A DNA stretch of 64,000 bases, taken from NCBI GenBank assembly GCA_026391805.1, contig JAPLDJ010000020.1, positions 140,448 through 204,447 of the forward strand, in the 5' to 3' direction. Source of the stretch: Bacteroidota bacterium. Lineage in GTDB: Bacteria; Bacteroidota; Bacteroidia; Bacteroidales; FEN-979. A program made the position numbers and the translations under genes. The first letter of the stretch is position 1, and every line of letters starts with the position of its first letter. Below the pieces are notes generated by a model. That model searched no databases. It was not told where the DNA came from and saw only the letters and a list, made by a program, of their open reading frames with translations. This document shows, in pieces, positions 43,399 through 52,188 of this stretch.

Positions 43399-45747
43399 AT
43401 GAGACAGATCATAATCAGATCGGCATGCATTTTCTTCATTTGGTTTGCATGGATGTGGAGTTCATACGCCCAGAAAATTGCAGGTCCTGTTGTTGAAAAA
43501 CCTGTTTATTTTGATATCTCGCCACCGTTAAGTTCCATTTATGCTTCATTACCTTCAAAAAAGGAACAACCTGATGCTGAAAAAGGCGAACGGGAGATCC
43601 GGAATTACTTCCAGTGGAAATTAAAGCACAACAAATCGAAGATTAATTCTGATGAATCACTCATCCAGCGGGTTTTCGGTAAGATGAAACCCGATTCAAC
43701 CCTGGAAAATTTTGAAGGCACACCGAATGTCAATACAGCTATACCTCCGGATACTTATGGTGATGTCGGCCGGAACCAGTATGTTCATATGGTGAATCTC
43801 TCCTTTACTGTATTCAATAAATCGGGGACTATTCTCCTGGGACCTATGGATACGCAAACTATCTGGAATGGTTTACCCAATGCGGGAAATTCAGGGGATG
43901 GTACTTTGCTTTACGACGATCAGGCCGACCGTTGGTTTATCACCAATTATTTCATGCCAAACTATCCGTCGGCTCCTTATTTCATTTTTATCGGGGTATC
44001 ACAAACTTCCGATCCTGCCGGGTCGTGGTATCGCTGGGAATACCAGTTCGACAACATTCCCGATTACCCGAAATTCGGGGTCTGGCGTGATGCTTACTTT
44101 ATGACCTGTAACCGGTGGTTTTCAGAGAACAATTTCGATGGTATAGGAGCTGCAGCATTTGACAGGGCAGCCATGCTGGCCGGCGATCCTTCGCCAACCA
44201 TGGTGTTGTTTAAATTCATCCATAATCAATCCGTCTTTTGCCTTCTTCCGGCGGATTGCGATGGTCCGTTCCCTTTTGCAGAAACGCCCGGCTATTTTGC
44301 TTATTCAGACGCTGATTTTCTTGGACTGTATGAATTTCATACCGACTGGGTCAGTCCATCCAATTCTACCTTTGGAAATCTGAAGAAAATAGACATTAAT
44401 CTATACAATGGCAATGCGGAGGGGATTCCGCAAAAAGGGTCCGATGTATTGCTCGACCCGCATTCCGGCAACCTTATGTGCCGGCTGCAGTACAGGAGAT
44501 TTTTTGATCACCAGTCCATGGTCGTGAATCAAACGGTCAAAGCAGGAGATCACCATACCGGGATCCGCTGGTATGAATTGAGGCGTACTACCGGTAACTG
44601 GTCACTATACCAGGAGTCGACCTACGCCCCCGACAGCAATTCCCGCTGGATGGGGAGCATCGCGATGGATTCAGCCGGAAATATTGCCCTTGGATATTCT
44701 GTCTCCGGGTATAATCTTTATCCATCTATCCGCTTTACAGGAAGAATGAAAAATGATCCCATCAATCAGATGACCATTGCCGAGCAATCGATCATAGAAG
44801 GTGGAGGTGCACAAACACATCCGGCAAGTACATATGCAAGATGGGGTGATTACAGTTCAATGACGGTCGATCCTTCCAACCCCTCCATTTTCTGGTATAC
44901 ACAGCAATATTACCCTGTAACGGCAGATTATAACTGGCACACAAGGGTCGGCTCTTTCTCTTTTGCAAATATCCTGCAAATAAATGCAATTGCAGCATAC
45001 CCTACTATTTGCCCGGGACAGTCAGATCAGCTTGACGTTGAATTATCAGGTGGCGGAGGAAATTATACTTACTCCTGGACATCCATCCCGGATGGATTTA
45101 CTTCAACATTGAAGAATCCGGTGGTTTCTCCGGAATTTCTGACCAGGTACATTGTCACTGTCACGGCGGGTAACCAATCAAGAACTGATACCATTCAGGT
45201 CAGTATCACACCGCCGCCTGCAGTTTTTGCCGGTGATGATACAATCAGCTGCAGGTACATTACGGAGATACCACTTTCGGGGAGCGCTGAAAATTACATC
45301 TTCCTGAAATGGATTACGGCAGGTGACGGAACATTTTCCGATCCTTATGCAATTAGCACCACTTATTTTACCGGGCCAAAGGACCGAAGCGACAGCATCA
45401 TTGATCTTGAGCTGATGGGTTATCCACAGCCACCATGCCCGGTCGTATCGGATCATAAACTGATCAGGATGGACACGTGCTCCGGCATCTCTCCGGCAGA
45501 CCCCCTGAGCAATTCATTAAAGATATTTCCGAACCCCTGCAGGGATTATTTTTATATCTCTATTCCGGCAAAAGCCCTCTTTCTTGAATTTACAGATATG
45601 CCTGGAAACATGATCCTGTCGGTCAACCTGGCCACCTGCCGTGATAATGTACTCATATTTAACTTTTCTGACAAGCCAAAGGGAATGTATACTGTGAGGA
45701 TCATCCTGAAAGACAGGATTATCTCTGACAAACTGGTTCTCCAATAG
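43399..45747 (+). CDS. Large secreted protein with PKD-like module and T9SS sorting domain
   Basis: A 782-residue protein. The N-terminus MRQIIIRSACIFFIWFAWMW ... SYAQ is a signal peptide. The main part (about 100-520) is a propeller-like domain of unknown function (ENFEGTPNVNTAIPPDTYGD; DGTLLYDDQADRWFITNYF; ARWGDYSSMTVDPSNPSIFW). This pattern also occurs in proteins of other Bacteroidota; no catalytic site is recognised. Then come a PKD-like stretch (PTICPGQSDQLDVELSGGGG) and an AGDDT module like those of the giant protein. The end is a sorting domain (KIFPNPCRDYFYISI; GMYTVRIILKD). Divergent from the 43285 gene. Confidence 0.82.
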   Translation: MRQIIIRSACIFFIWFAWMWSSYAQKIAGPVVEKPVYFDISPPLSSIYASLPSKKEQPDAEKGEREIRNYFQWKLKHNKSKINSDESLIQRVFGKMKPDSTLENFEGTPNVNTAIPPDTYGDVGRNQYVHMVNLSFTVFNKSGTILLGPMDTQTIWNGLPNAGNSGDGTLLYDDQADRWFITNYFMPNYPSAPYFIFIGVSQTSDPAGSWYRWEYQFDNIPDYPKFGVWRDAYFMTCNRWFSENNFDGIGAAAFDRAAMLAGDPSPTMVLFKFIHNQSVFCLLPADCDGPFPFAETPGYFAYSDADFLGLYEFHTDWVSPSNSTFGNLKKIDINLYNGNAEGIPQKGSDVLLDPHSGNLMCRLQYRRFFDHQSMVVNQTVKAGDHHTGIRWYELRRTTGNWSLYQESTYAPDSNSRWMGSIAMDSAGNIALGYSVSGYNLYPSIRFTGRMKNDPINQMTIAEQSIIEGGGAQTHPASTYARWGDYSSMTVDPSNPSIFWYTQQYYPVTADYNWHTRVGSFSFANILQINAIAAYPTICPGQSDQLDVELSGGGGNYTYSWTSIPDGFTSTLKNPVVSPEFLTRYIVTVTAGNQSRTDTIQVSITPPPAVFAGDDTISCRYITEIPLSGSAENYIFLKWITAGDGTFSDPYAISTTYFTGPKDRSDSIIDLELMGYPQPPCPVVSDHKLIRMDTCSGISPADPLSNSLKIFPNPCRDYFYISIPAKALFLEFTDMPGNMILSVNLATCRDNVLIFNFSDKPKGMYTVRIILKDRIISDKLVLQ

Positions 45748-45751
45748 GTTA

Positions 45752-45783
45752 TTGATTACATACCCGTTTTTTCCCTAATATTG
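45752..45783 (+). promoter_or_regulatory. Promoter of the acyl-CoA ligase pair
   Basis: TTG at 45752-45754 and TAATATTG at 45776-45783, 21 bp apart, close to the Bacteroidota -33/-7 pattern; the start codon is 17 bp downstream. Confidence 0.6.
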
Positions 45784-45800
45784 CACTCTAAATTCATAAC

Positions 45801-47567
45801 ATGGAAGTTACCCGAATTTTTGACATCCTTCCTTATCACGAATCCAAATTCAAACCCAAGGATGATGTGATCGCATCAAAGGAAAATGGTGCATGGGTCA
45901 AGTACAGTATCAGGCAGTACCGTGAGATCGTTGATAACATCAGTTATGGATTCCTGGCATTGGGGATCCAGCCGGGAGACAAGATTGCACAGATCAGTCC
46001 GAACCGGAGCGAATGGAACTTTGTTGACATGGCCGTCCTGCAGGTCGGAGCCATCCATGTTCCCATCTATCCTACCATCAGCGAATCAGATTACAACTAT
46101 ATCCTGAATCATGCCGAGGTGAAGTATGTTTTTGTTTCAGGGATTGAACTTTTGCGGAAGATACAGCACATCCTTCCTGAGATACCGCATATACAGGGTG
46201 TTTTTACATACAAGGACCACCATGAGTTCAAGCACCTGAATGAGCTGATCGAACTTGGGAAACAGAACCCCGACAAGGAATTGCTTGAACAACGCAAACG
46301 TGCCATTCAGCCTGATGATGTGGCAACAATCATCTATACTTCCGGCACCACCGGTAATCCCAAAGGTGTTATGCTGACCCATACAAACATTCTTTCGAAC
46401 GCGAAAGCAGCTTCATACATTCCGCCTTTCGGAGAAGAAGCCAAGGCGGTAAGTTATCTTCCGCTCTGCCACGTATATGAACGGATGCTCAACTACCTTT
46501 ACCAGTACCTCGGATTTTCGATCTATTATGCCGAAAACATCGGAACGATCACCGATAACATGAAAGAGGTGAAACCTGATATCCTCTCCACGGTTCCACG
46601 GCTGCTGGAAAAGATCTATGATAAACTCTTTGCCACAGGCCACAAACTGACAGGCGTCAAGCGTTATATCTTTTTCTGGGCGTTTCATCTTGCATTGCGT
46701 TACGAGCTGAAAGGTGCCAATGGCTGGTTTTATGAACTCAAACGAAAACTTTATGACAGGCTGGTTTATGTGAAATGGAGGGAAGCCCTGGGGGGAAAGC
46801 ATCTTTTAGTGGTATCGGGTGGTGCGGCGCTTCAGCCGCGACTGGCCAGGATGTTCACCTGTGCCGGGATCAATGTACTGGAGGGCTATGGATTAACGGA
46901 GACTTCCCCGGTGATTGCGGTTAACGACCTTACCGAAAACGGAATGAAGTTCGGAACCGTGGGCAAGGTATTAAAGGAAGTCCAGGTGAAAATTGCTGAT
47001 GATGGAGAAATACTTTGCAAAGGGCCGAATGTGATGGTTGGTTACTTCAAGGAACCTGAAATGACTCAAAATGCAATTGATGAAGACGGTTGGTTTCATA
47101 CCGGCGACCTGGGCCGTATCGAACCCGAAGGACATCTGAAAATCACAGGCAGGAAAAAAGAATTGTTCAAAACCTCCTTTGGCAAGTATATCAGCCCGCA
47201 GCCCATCGAAGACCTGTTCAAGGAATCGCTGTTTATCGACCAGATCATTGTTGTGGGCGAGCACCAGAAGTTCGCCGGGGCGCTGATCGTTCCTGATTTC
47301 ACTTTCCTGAAAGCATGGTGCGGGGTTAAGGAGATCCCTTACACCACCAACGAGGAGATGATCCGGCTTCCACGGATCCTCGAAAGGTTCAAAAAGGAGG
47401 TGAAAAAATACAATGCCAGCCTTGGGGAAACGGAAAAGATCAAAAGCTGGGAGCTGCTCGATTCCGAATGGACGCCTGATTCAGGCGAACTGACGCCTAC
47501 ACTGAAGCTTCGCAGGAACTATATCAGCAAGAAATACGAATCCCTGATTATAAAACTTTTCAAATAG
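45801..47567 (+). CDS. Long-chain fatty-acid-CoA ligase (FadD15-like)
   Basis: A 588-residue ANL-superfamily enzyme: P-loop IIYTSGTTGNPKGVMLTH (about 175-192), LPLCHVYER, YGLTETSPVI, GWFHTGDLG and GRKKELFKTSFGKYISP with the hinge and C-terminal Lys region. It activates fatty acids to acyl-AMP and then acyl-CoA, at the membrane face. It is 31 bp upstream of a paralogue with the same architecture, so the two form an operon. Normal length for this family. Chain-length preference cannot be read. Confidence 0.93.
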   Translation: MEVTRIFDILPYHESKFKPKDDVIASKENGAWVKYSIRQYREIVDNISYGFLALGIQPGDKIAQISPNRSEWNFVDMAVLQVGAIHVPIYPTISESDYNYILNHAEVKYVFVSGIELLRKIQHILPEIPHIQGVFTYKDHHEFKHLNELIELGKQNPDKELLEQRKRAIQPDDVATIIYTSGTTGNPKGVMLTHTNILSNAKAASYIPPFGEEAKAVSYLPLCHVYERMLNYLYQYLGFSIYYAENIGTITDNMKEVKPDILSTVPRLLEKIYDKLFATGHKLTGVKRYIFFWAFHLALRYELKGANGWFYELKRKLYDRLVYVKWREALGGKHLLVVSGGAALQPRLARMFTCAGINVLEGYGLTETSPVIAVNDLTENGMKFGTVGKVLKEVQVKIADDGEILCKGPNVMVGYFKEPEMTQNAIDEDGWFHTGDLGRIEPEGHLKITGRKKELFKTSFGKYISPQPIEDLFKESLFIDQIIVVGEHQKFAGALIVPDFTFLKAWCGVKEIPYTTNEEMIRLPRILERFKKEVKKYNASLGETEKIKSWELLDSEWTPDSGELTPTLKLRRNYISKKYESLIIKLFK

Positions 47568-47598
47568 GAAGATCCGGTATTAATCAAACACCAACCTG

Positions 47599-49392
47599 AT
47601 GAAAACAATCACCCGGCTATTTGATCTTCTTGAACAGTACAAGGATGAATATTCCACCCTTGAGAATGCCTTGAACTACAGGAAGAACGAAACCTGGCAC
47701 AGTTATTCCGCCGCAGATTATGTGAAATACAGCAATGAGATCAGCCTCGGCTTGTTGTCGCTGGGGGTAAAGCCCGGGATGAAGATCGCGACGATCATGC
47801 TCAATTGCCCGGAGTGGAACTTTTTTGATATGGGCATCCTCCAGGTCGGCGCGGTACAGATCCCCATATATCCGACGATCAGCGATGAAAACGTCAGGTA
47901 TATTCTGAACGAAGCAGGCGTTGAATACCTTGTTGTGTCCGACAGCGGGATCTTCAACCGGGTAAAGGACATTGTTAAAGAGGTTCCTTCATTGAAGGAG
48001 GTTTACAGCCTTGAACCGGTTTCCGGTGTGAAAAACTGGCAGGAAATCCTTGAACTTGGGAGAAATTACCCCCGTCCTGAAGAACTGGATAAGATCAAAG
48101 CGGAAATCAAACCCGATGATCTTGCCACCATTATCTATACCTCCGGTACTACCGGTAAGCCAAAAGGGGTGATGCTGTCGCATCATAATTTTGTCACCAA
48201 CTACAAGGCGCTGGGAGAGATCCCCCCGCTGGAGATGGGTGAACGTTGCGTAAGCTTCCTGCCGCTCTGTCATGTTTATGAGCGGACAGCCGGTTATACT
48301 TACCAGTCGTTCGGCGTTGCCATCTATTACATACAGAACCTTGATGAGGTCGCCATTTGCATAAAAGAGGTCAGTCCGCATTGTTTCGCGGCGGTGCCCA
48401 GGGTCCTTGAAAAAGTGTACAACCGGCTTGTCATGCACGGAAGAACCCTGAACCTTCCCCTCAGGGTCCTGTTTTTCTGGGCGCTTCGCCAGGGTCATAA
48501 ATATGAGCTGGATCATGCCCGCGGGTGGTTTTATGACATCAAACTATGGATCGCAAACCTCCTTATTTTCAGCAAATGGAGGAAGCTGATGGGAGGAAAC
48601 GTAAAGTTCATCGTATGCGGCAGTGCGGCGTTGCACCCGAAGCTGACCCGTATCTACTGGGCAGCAAAAATGCCCATCCTGGAGGCTTACGGCCTGACCG
48701 AAACATCGCCCGGGATCACCTGTTACCGGTTTGGTAAGAATGGCTTTAAATTCGGAACGGTAGGAGGGACGCTGACCGGCGTACAGGTTAAGATTGCGGA
48801 AGACGGGGAAATTCTTGTTAAAAGTCCGGGCGTCATGCTGGGCTATTATAACCGGCCCGAACGCACAGCGGAGGTTATGGATGCCGAAGGATGGTTCCAT
48901 ACCGGCGACATCGGCATGATGGAAGATGAAGTATTCCTGAAGATCACCGACCGGAAGAAAGAGATGTTCAAAACCTCAAGCGGCCGGTACATCGCACCGC
49001 AGGTCATCGAGCAGAAACTGAAGGAATCGCCGTTTGTAGAGCAGATCATGGTGATCGGCGAGAACAGGCCATACGCTGCTGCGCTGATCCTTCCCAATTA
49101 CGAGTACCTGAAAGGATGGTGCCATGTGAAGGAGATCGACTTCATCTCGCGGGAAAAAGCCGCAAACAACCCGAAGATCATCAAACGTATCCAGCGTGAG
49201 ATCGATCACTACAACCAGGACCTCGGGCAAACAGAAAAGATAAAAAAATTCAGGCTGATCTCCGATGAGTGGAGCATCGATTCAGGGGAATTGTCACCAA
49301 CACTGAAACTTAGAAGAAAATTTATCATCGAAAAATACAGCCAGCTGATCGAGGAAACTTACCGCGCTGCTGAATTCGATTACAGGAAATAG
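47599..49392 (+). CDS. Long-chain fatty-acid-CoA ligase, tandem paralogue
   Basis: A 597-residue ANL enzyme with the same motifs as its upstream neighbour: IIYTSGTTGKPKGVMLSH, LPLCHVYERTAGY, YGLTETSPGI, GWFHTGDIG and DRKKEMFKTSSGRYIAP. Similar order and spacing along the full length point to an old tandem duplication, with divergence in the substrate-facing parts (for example PVIAVNDL versus PGITCYRF after the TETSP motif). It probably differs in acyl specificity or expression level. Confidence 0.93.
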   Translation: MKTITRLFDLLEQYKDEYSTLENALNYRKNETWHSYSAADYVKYSNEISLGLLSLGVKPGMKIATIMLNCPEWNFFDMGILQVGAVQIPIYPTISDENVRYILNEAGVEYLVVSDSGIFNRVKDIVKEVPSLKEVYSLEPVSGVKNWQEILELGRNYPRPEELDKIKAEIKPDDLATIIYTSGTTGKPKGVMLSHHNFVTNYKALGEIPPLEMGERCVSFLPLCHVYERTAGYTYQSFGVAIYYIQNLDEVAICIKEVSPHCFAAVPRVLEKVYNRLVMHGRTLNLPLRVLFFWALRQGHKYELDHARGWFYDIKLWIANLLIFSKWRKLMGGNVKFIVCGSAALHPKLTRIYWAAKMPILEAYGLTETSPGITCYRFGKNGFKFGTVGGTLTGVQVKIAEDGEILVKSPGVMLGYYNRPERTAEVMDAEGWFHTGDIGMMEDEVFLKITDRKKEMFKTSSGRYIAPQVIEQKLKESPFVEQIMVIGENRPYAAALILPNYEYLKGWCHVKEIDFISREKAANNPKIIKRIQREIDHYNQDLGQTEKIKKFRLISDEWSIDSGELSPTLKLRRKFIIEKYSQLIEETYRAAEFDYRK

Positions 49393-49619
49393 TCAACTGG
49401 CGAGTAAATTCTTCGTGGTCCTTCGTGTATTCTTCGTGGAGCTTCGTGAAACAGTCTTCTTCACCACAGATTTACACACCTGCCTGCCTGCCGGCAGGGA
49501 TTACACAGATTAAGGCACAGAAAATTCATTTCCATCCTCCATCGTCTATCTTCTGACTGCCGACTGCTGACTGCTGACTGCCAACTGCCGACTGCCGACT
49601 GCTGACTGCCGACTTCAGT
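49393..49619. repeat. Composite word arrays between acyl-CoA ligase and holA
   Basis: CTTCGTGG-type words (49411-49453) are followed by CACCACAGATTTACACA, the palindrome CCTGCCTGCCTGCCGGCAGG and GATTACACAGATT (49462-49512). Then comes a 7-bp array (H7) of 12 units at 49532-49615, which begins with CCATCCT and changes to CTGACTG/CCGACTG without losing phase. It ends 8 bp from the holA stop. No gene. Confidence 0.85.
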
Positions 49620-49623
49620 TTCA

Positions 49624-50649
49624 TCAATGCAGGATCTTAAATATAAGTTCCTTCATCAGCTCCCCGTCACTGAACGAAGTGCTGCTGCTATCGACGCCTT
49701 TTGCCTTCAGGTCATATTCCCGCAACACTGAAATGATCGCAACAACCTTGCTGCTTTTGTAACTGGAAGCTGCCTGCTGGTAGTCGGTGACAAAAAACGG
49801 ATTTATGGAAAGCGCAGCGGCAACATTGTTCCTCGATTTATCCTGGAGGTGATGATAGACCAGGATCTTTGAAAAAAAACTGAAAAGCAGCGGGATGATC
49901 TTCACCAGCGGGTTCTCACGGGGATTGGCTGCAAAATAGTTGATGATCTGGTTCGCTTTCAGGATGTCTTTCTTCCCGAGCGCCTTCTGCAGTTCAAAGA
50001 CATTAAAATCCTTGCTGATCCCGATGTTCTTCTCCACAAATTCTTCAGTGATCTCCTGGCCGGCAGAAATGTTTATGATCAGCTTGGAGATCTCGTTGAC
50101 GATCTTGGAAATGTCATTCCCGAGAAATTCAGCCAGCAGGAAACAGGCCTTGGCGGAGATGGTATAATCCTGCTTCCTCACATATTCGGCGATCCAGTCG
50201 GGGATCTTGTTGTCGTAGATCCTGGCCGATTCGAAGAGGATGCCTTTTTTTTCGATGTTCTTATATAAGCTTTTCCTCCGGTCGATCTTTTCATATTTAT
50301 AGCCGATGACCAGCAGCGTCGATTCCATCGGGTTCAGGACATAAGGATCCAGATCTTCAATCTTGTCAAGGTTCTGGGCTTCCTTGATGATGATCACCTG
50401 GTAGTTCGACATCATCGGGAACCGGCGGGCATAGGAGATGACCGTAGGGACGTCAGTGTCTTTCCCGTAAATGATGGTCTGGTTGAATTCTTTCTCGATC
50501 TCGGACAGTACATTTTCTTCAATGTAATCCGAGATCTGATCAATGAAAAAGGATTCTTCCCCATAAAGAAAATAGACCGGGGAATAGATCCTGTTTTTAA
50601 GATCGAGGAGGATCTTTTCGAAACTGACGGCGTTTTTTGGTGCAGCCAT
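49624..50649 (-). CDS. holA: DNA polymerase III subunit delta
   Basis: A 341-residue protein with the delta-subunit pattern: PVYFLYGEESFFIDQISDYI at the N-terminus (nucleotide-fold start), RRFPMMSNYQVIIIKEAQNL, and the late domain with NINPFF-like SINPFFVTDYQQAASSY. Delta opens the sliding clamp within the clamp loader. Length is normal. It is close behind the AMP nucleosidase gene (11 bp), probably co-transcribed. A heptamer array lies directly after its stop codon. Confidence 0.92.
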   Translation of the reverse strand: MAAPKNAVSFEKILLDLKNRIYSPVYFLYGEESFFIDQISDYIEENVLSEIEKEFNQTIIYGKDTDVPTVISYARRFPMMSNYQVIIIKEAQNLDKIEDLDPYVLNPMESTLLVIGYKYEKIDRRKSLYKNIEKKGILFESARIYDNKIPDWIAEYVRKQDYTISAKACFLLAEFLGNDISKIVNEISKLIINISAGQEITEEFVEKNIGISKDFNVFELQKALGKKDILKANQIINYFAANPRENPLVKIIPLLFSFFSKILVYHHLQDKSRNNVAAALSINPFFVTDYQQAASSYKSSKVVAIISVLREYDLKAKGVDSSSTSFSDGELMKELIFKILH

Positions 50650-50660
50650 TGATTCCCGGG

Positions 50661-51434
50661 TTAATCAAACCGAAGATGCTTGACCGTCACTTTCTGGCTG
50701 ATCAGGTGATTCAGGGTTTCGATGCCGATGCGGAGGTGTTCCTCGGTAAATTTTGCAGAAACCAGCTTGTCGCTTGCCTGGGTCTTGATGCCGGAAGCCA
50801 CCATGGGCTGGTCGGAAACCAGCAGGACAGCTCCGGTAGGGATGTTGTTTGCGAATCCCACGGTAAATATCGTTGCTGTCTCCATATCGATCGCCATGGC
50901 GCGGGTTTTCCTGAGGGCAGCCTTGAACTCTTCGTCGTATTCCCATACCCTCCGGTTTGTAGTGTATACAGTACCTGTCCAGTAATTGCGCTTGTGCTCG
51001 ACAACGGTGGTGGAGACGATTTTCTGAAGGTTGAATGCAGGCAATGCAGGAACGCGTTCCGGGAAATAATCATCGGATGTACCATCGCCGCGAATGGCTG
51101 CAATCGGGAGGATCAGATCACCCAGCTTGTTCTTCTTTTTCAATCCACCGCATTTTCCGAGGAATAGGCAGGCCTTTGGCTTGACTGCGCCCAGCAGGTC
51201 CATGATGGTGGCGGCATTTGGGCTTCCAAGTCCGAAATTGATCATGGTGATTCGTCCCGAAGTCGCACTGGGCATGGCTTTTCCGGCCCCCTTGATGGGA
51301 ACCTTCTGCCATTTTGCAAACAGATCCAGGTAAAGGGAAAAATTTGTCAGCAGGATATAATCACCGTATTCTTTTAAAGCAGTTCCTGTGTAGCGGGGCA
51401 GCCAGTCTTCAACGATCTCTTTCTTTGTCTTCAT
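50661..51434 (-). CDS. amn: AMP nucleosidase (short Bacteroidota form)
   Basis: A 257-residue phosphorylase-fold enzyme: TMINFGLGSPNAATIMDLLG, ACLFLGKCGGLKKKNKLGDL, and the signature MAIDMETATIFTVGFANNIP with the catalytic acidic residues, then GAVLLVSDQPMV. It splits AMP to adenine and ribose 5-phosphate. It lacks the N-terminal regulatory domain of the enterobacterial Amn (about 480 residues) and matches the short form common in this phylum. A TACCTTTG -7 box lies upstream on the minus strand at 51487-51480. Confidence 0.92.
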   Translation of the reverse strand: MKTKKEIVEDWLPRYTGTALKEYGDYILLTNFSLYLDLFAKWQKVPIKGAGKAMPSATSGRITMINFGLGSPNAATIMDLLGAVKPKACLFLGKCGGLKKKNKLGDLILPIAAIRGDGTSDDYFPERVPALPAFNLQKIVSTTVVEHKRNYWTGTVYTTNRRVWEYDEEFKAALRKTRAMAIDMETATIFTVGFANNIPTGAVLLVSDQPMVASGIKTQASDKLVSAKFTEEHLRIGIETLNHLISQKVTVKHLRFD

Positions 51435-51479
51435 CGGTCACGGTTTTGGAGAACCTTCAGATATACCAAGTTTACCCGG

Positions 51480-51517
51480 CAAAGGTAGCGATTTTATCGT
51501 ATTTTTATGTAAGTTTG
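51480..51517. promoter_or_regulatory. Divergent -7 boxes for amn and the HsdR_N gene
   Basis: TACCTTTG on the minus strand (51487-51480) and TAAGTTTG on the plus strand (51510-51517), each matching TAnnTTTG. The two start codons are 99 bp apart. Confidence 0.55.
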
Positions 51518-51533
51518 TAATTCAACGGGCACG

Positions 51534-51998
51534 ATGCAGACACTGAATTTACCGGATGCAGCGCTGAGGATCAGGAGAAAAGGAGAAAAAACGGAAGTCT
51601 TTGATACGATCCGGAAGAAATTCATTGCCCTTACACCGGAAGAATGGGTCCGGCAACATTTCATCCATTACCTGACCGGTCACAGGAATGTGCCGCATTC
51701 ACTGATCTCGGTGGAAGCTTCGCTGAAATACAACCGGTTGAAAAAACGCAGCGACATTGTCGTGTACGGGACCGACGGCACTCCGCGCCTGATCGTTGAA
51801 TGCAAAGCCCCGGAAGTTCCGCTGACACAGGCCGTATTCGACCAGGCAGCAATGTACAACATGACCCTTAAAGTGCCGTATCTTGCGATCACCAACGGAA
51901 TGGAACACTATATTTGCAAAATTGACCATGAGAAGGGGAAATATTTTTTTTTGAAGGAATGTCCGGACTTTTCGGAAATGGTTATTAATGGTTATTGA
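51534..51998 (+). CDS. Standalone type I restriction HsdR N-terminal-like nuclease protein
   Basis: A 154-residue protein with the HsdR_N fold: KKRSDIVVYGTDGTPRLIVECKAP supplies the D and ExK residues of a PD-(D/E)XK site (D about 77, ECK about 91-93), then a QAVFDQAAMYN helix and YLAITNG. In restriction enzymes this domain cuts DNA, but no helicase, specificity or methylase gene is near. Standalone proteins of this type are common beside holA/amn in this phylum. A housekeeping nuclease role is an inference. Confidence 0.85.
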   Translation: MQTLNLPDAALRIRRKGEKTEVFDTIRKKFIALTPEEWVRQHFIHYLTGHRNVPHSLISVEASLKYNRLKKRSDIVVYGTDGTPRLIVECKAPEVPLTQAVFDQAAMYNMTLKVPYLAITNGMEHYICKIDHEKGKYFFLKECPDFSEMVINGY

Positions 51999-52015
51999 TT
52001 GCATAAATATAATAT

Positions 52016-52188
52016 GACCCCACCCCCTGCCGGGGTGACTAAAAAGTAAAAACAAAATGTCACGCAGAGTTACGCAAAGTTTTTCGCTGAGTTACGCAGA
52101 GTTATTTTGTACGTTATCAGTCATCTGCGAAACTCTGCGATTTAATCTGCGAAACTCTGCGAGAATAAAAAATACTTTTTGGTCAGCC
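52016..52188. repeat. TIR-bounded word-array element, copy R4, fused into a gene
   Basis: Left end CCCCCTGCCGGGGTGACTAA; arms CGCAGAGTTA and AACTCTGCG as in R3. The right end stops within TTTTTGGTCAGCC, and the next bases belong to a membrane-protein reading frame, so the final CCCC-n-GGGG stem is lost. It lies 17 bp after the HsdR_N-like gene stop. Confidence 0.88.

Noticed and set aside
51534..51998. Type I restriction-modification system
   Set aside because: Only the HsdR N-terminal-like domain is present, with no helicase, HsdS or HsdM in the neighbourhood.
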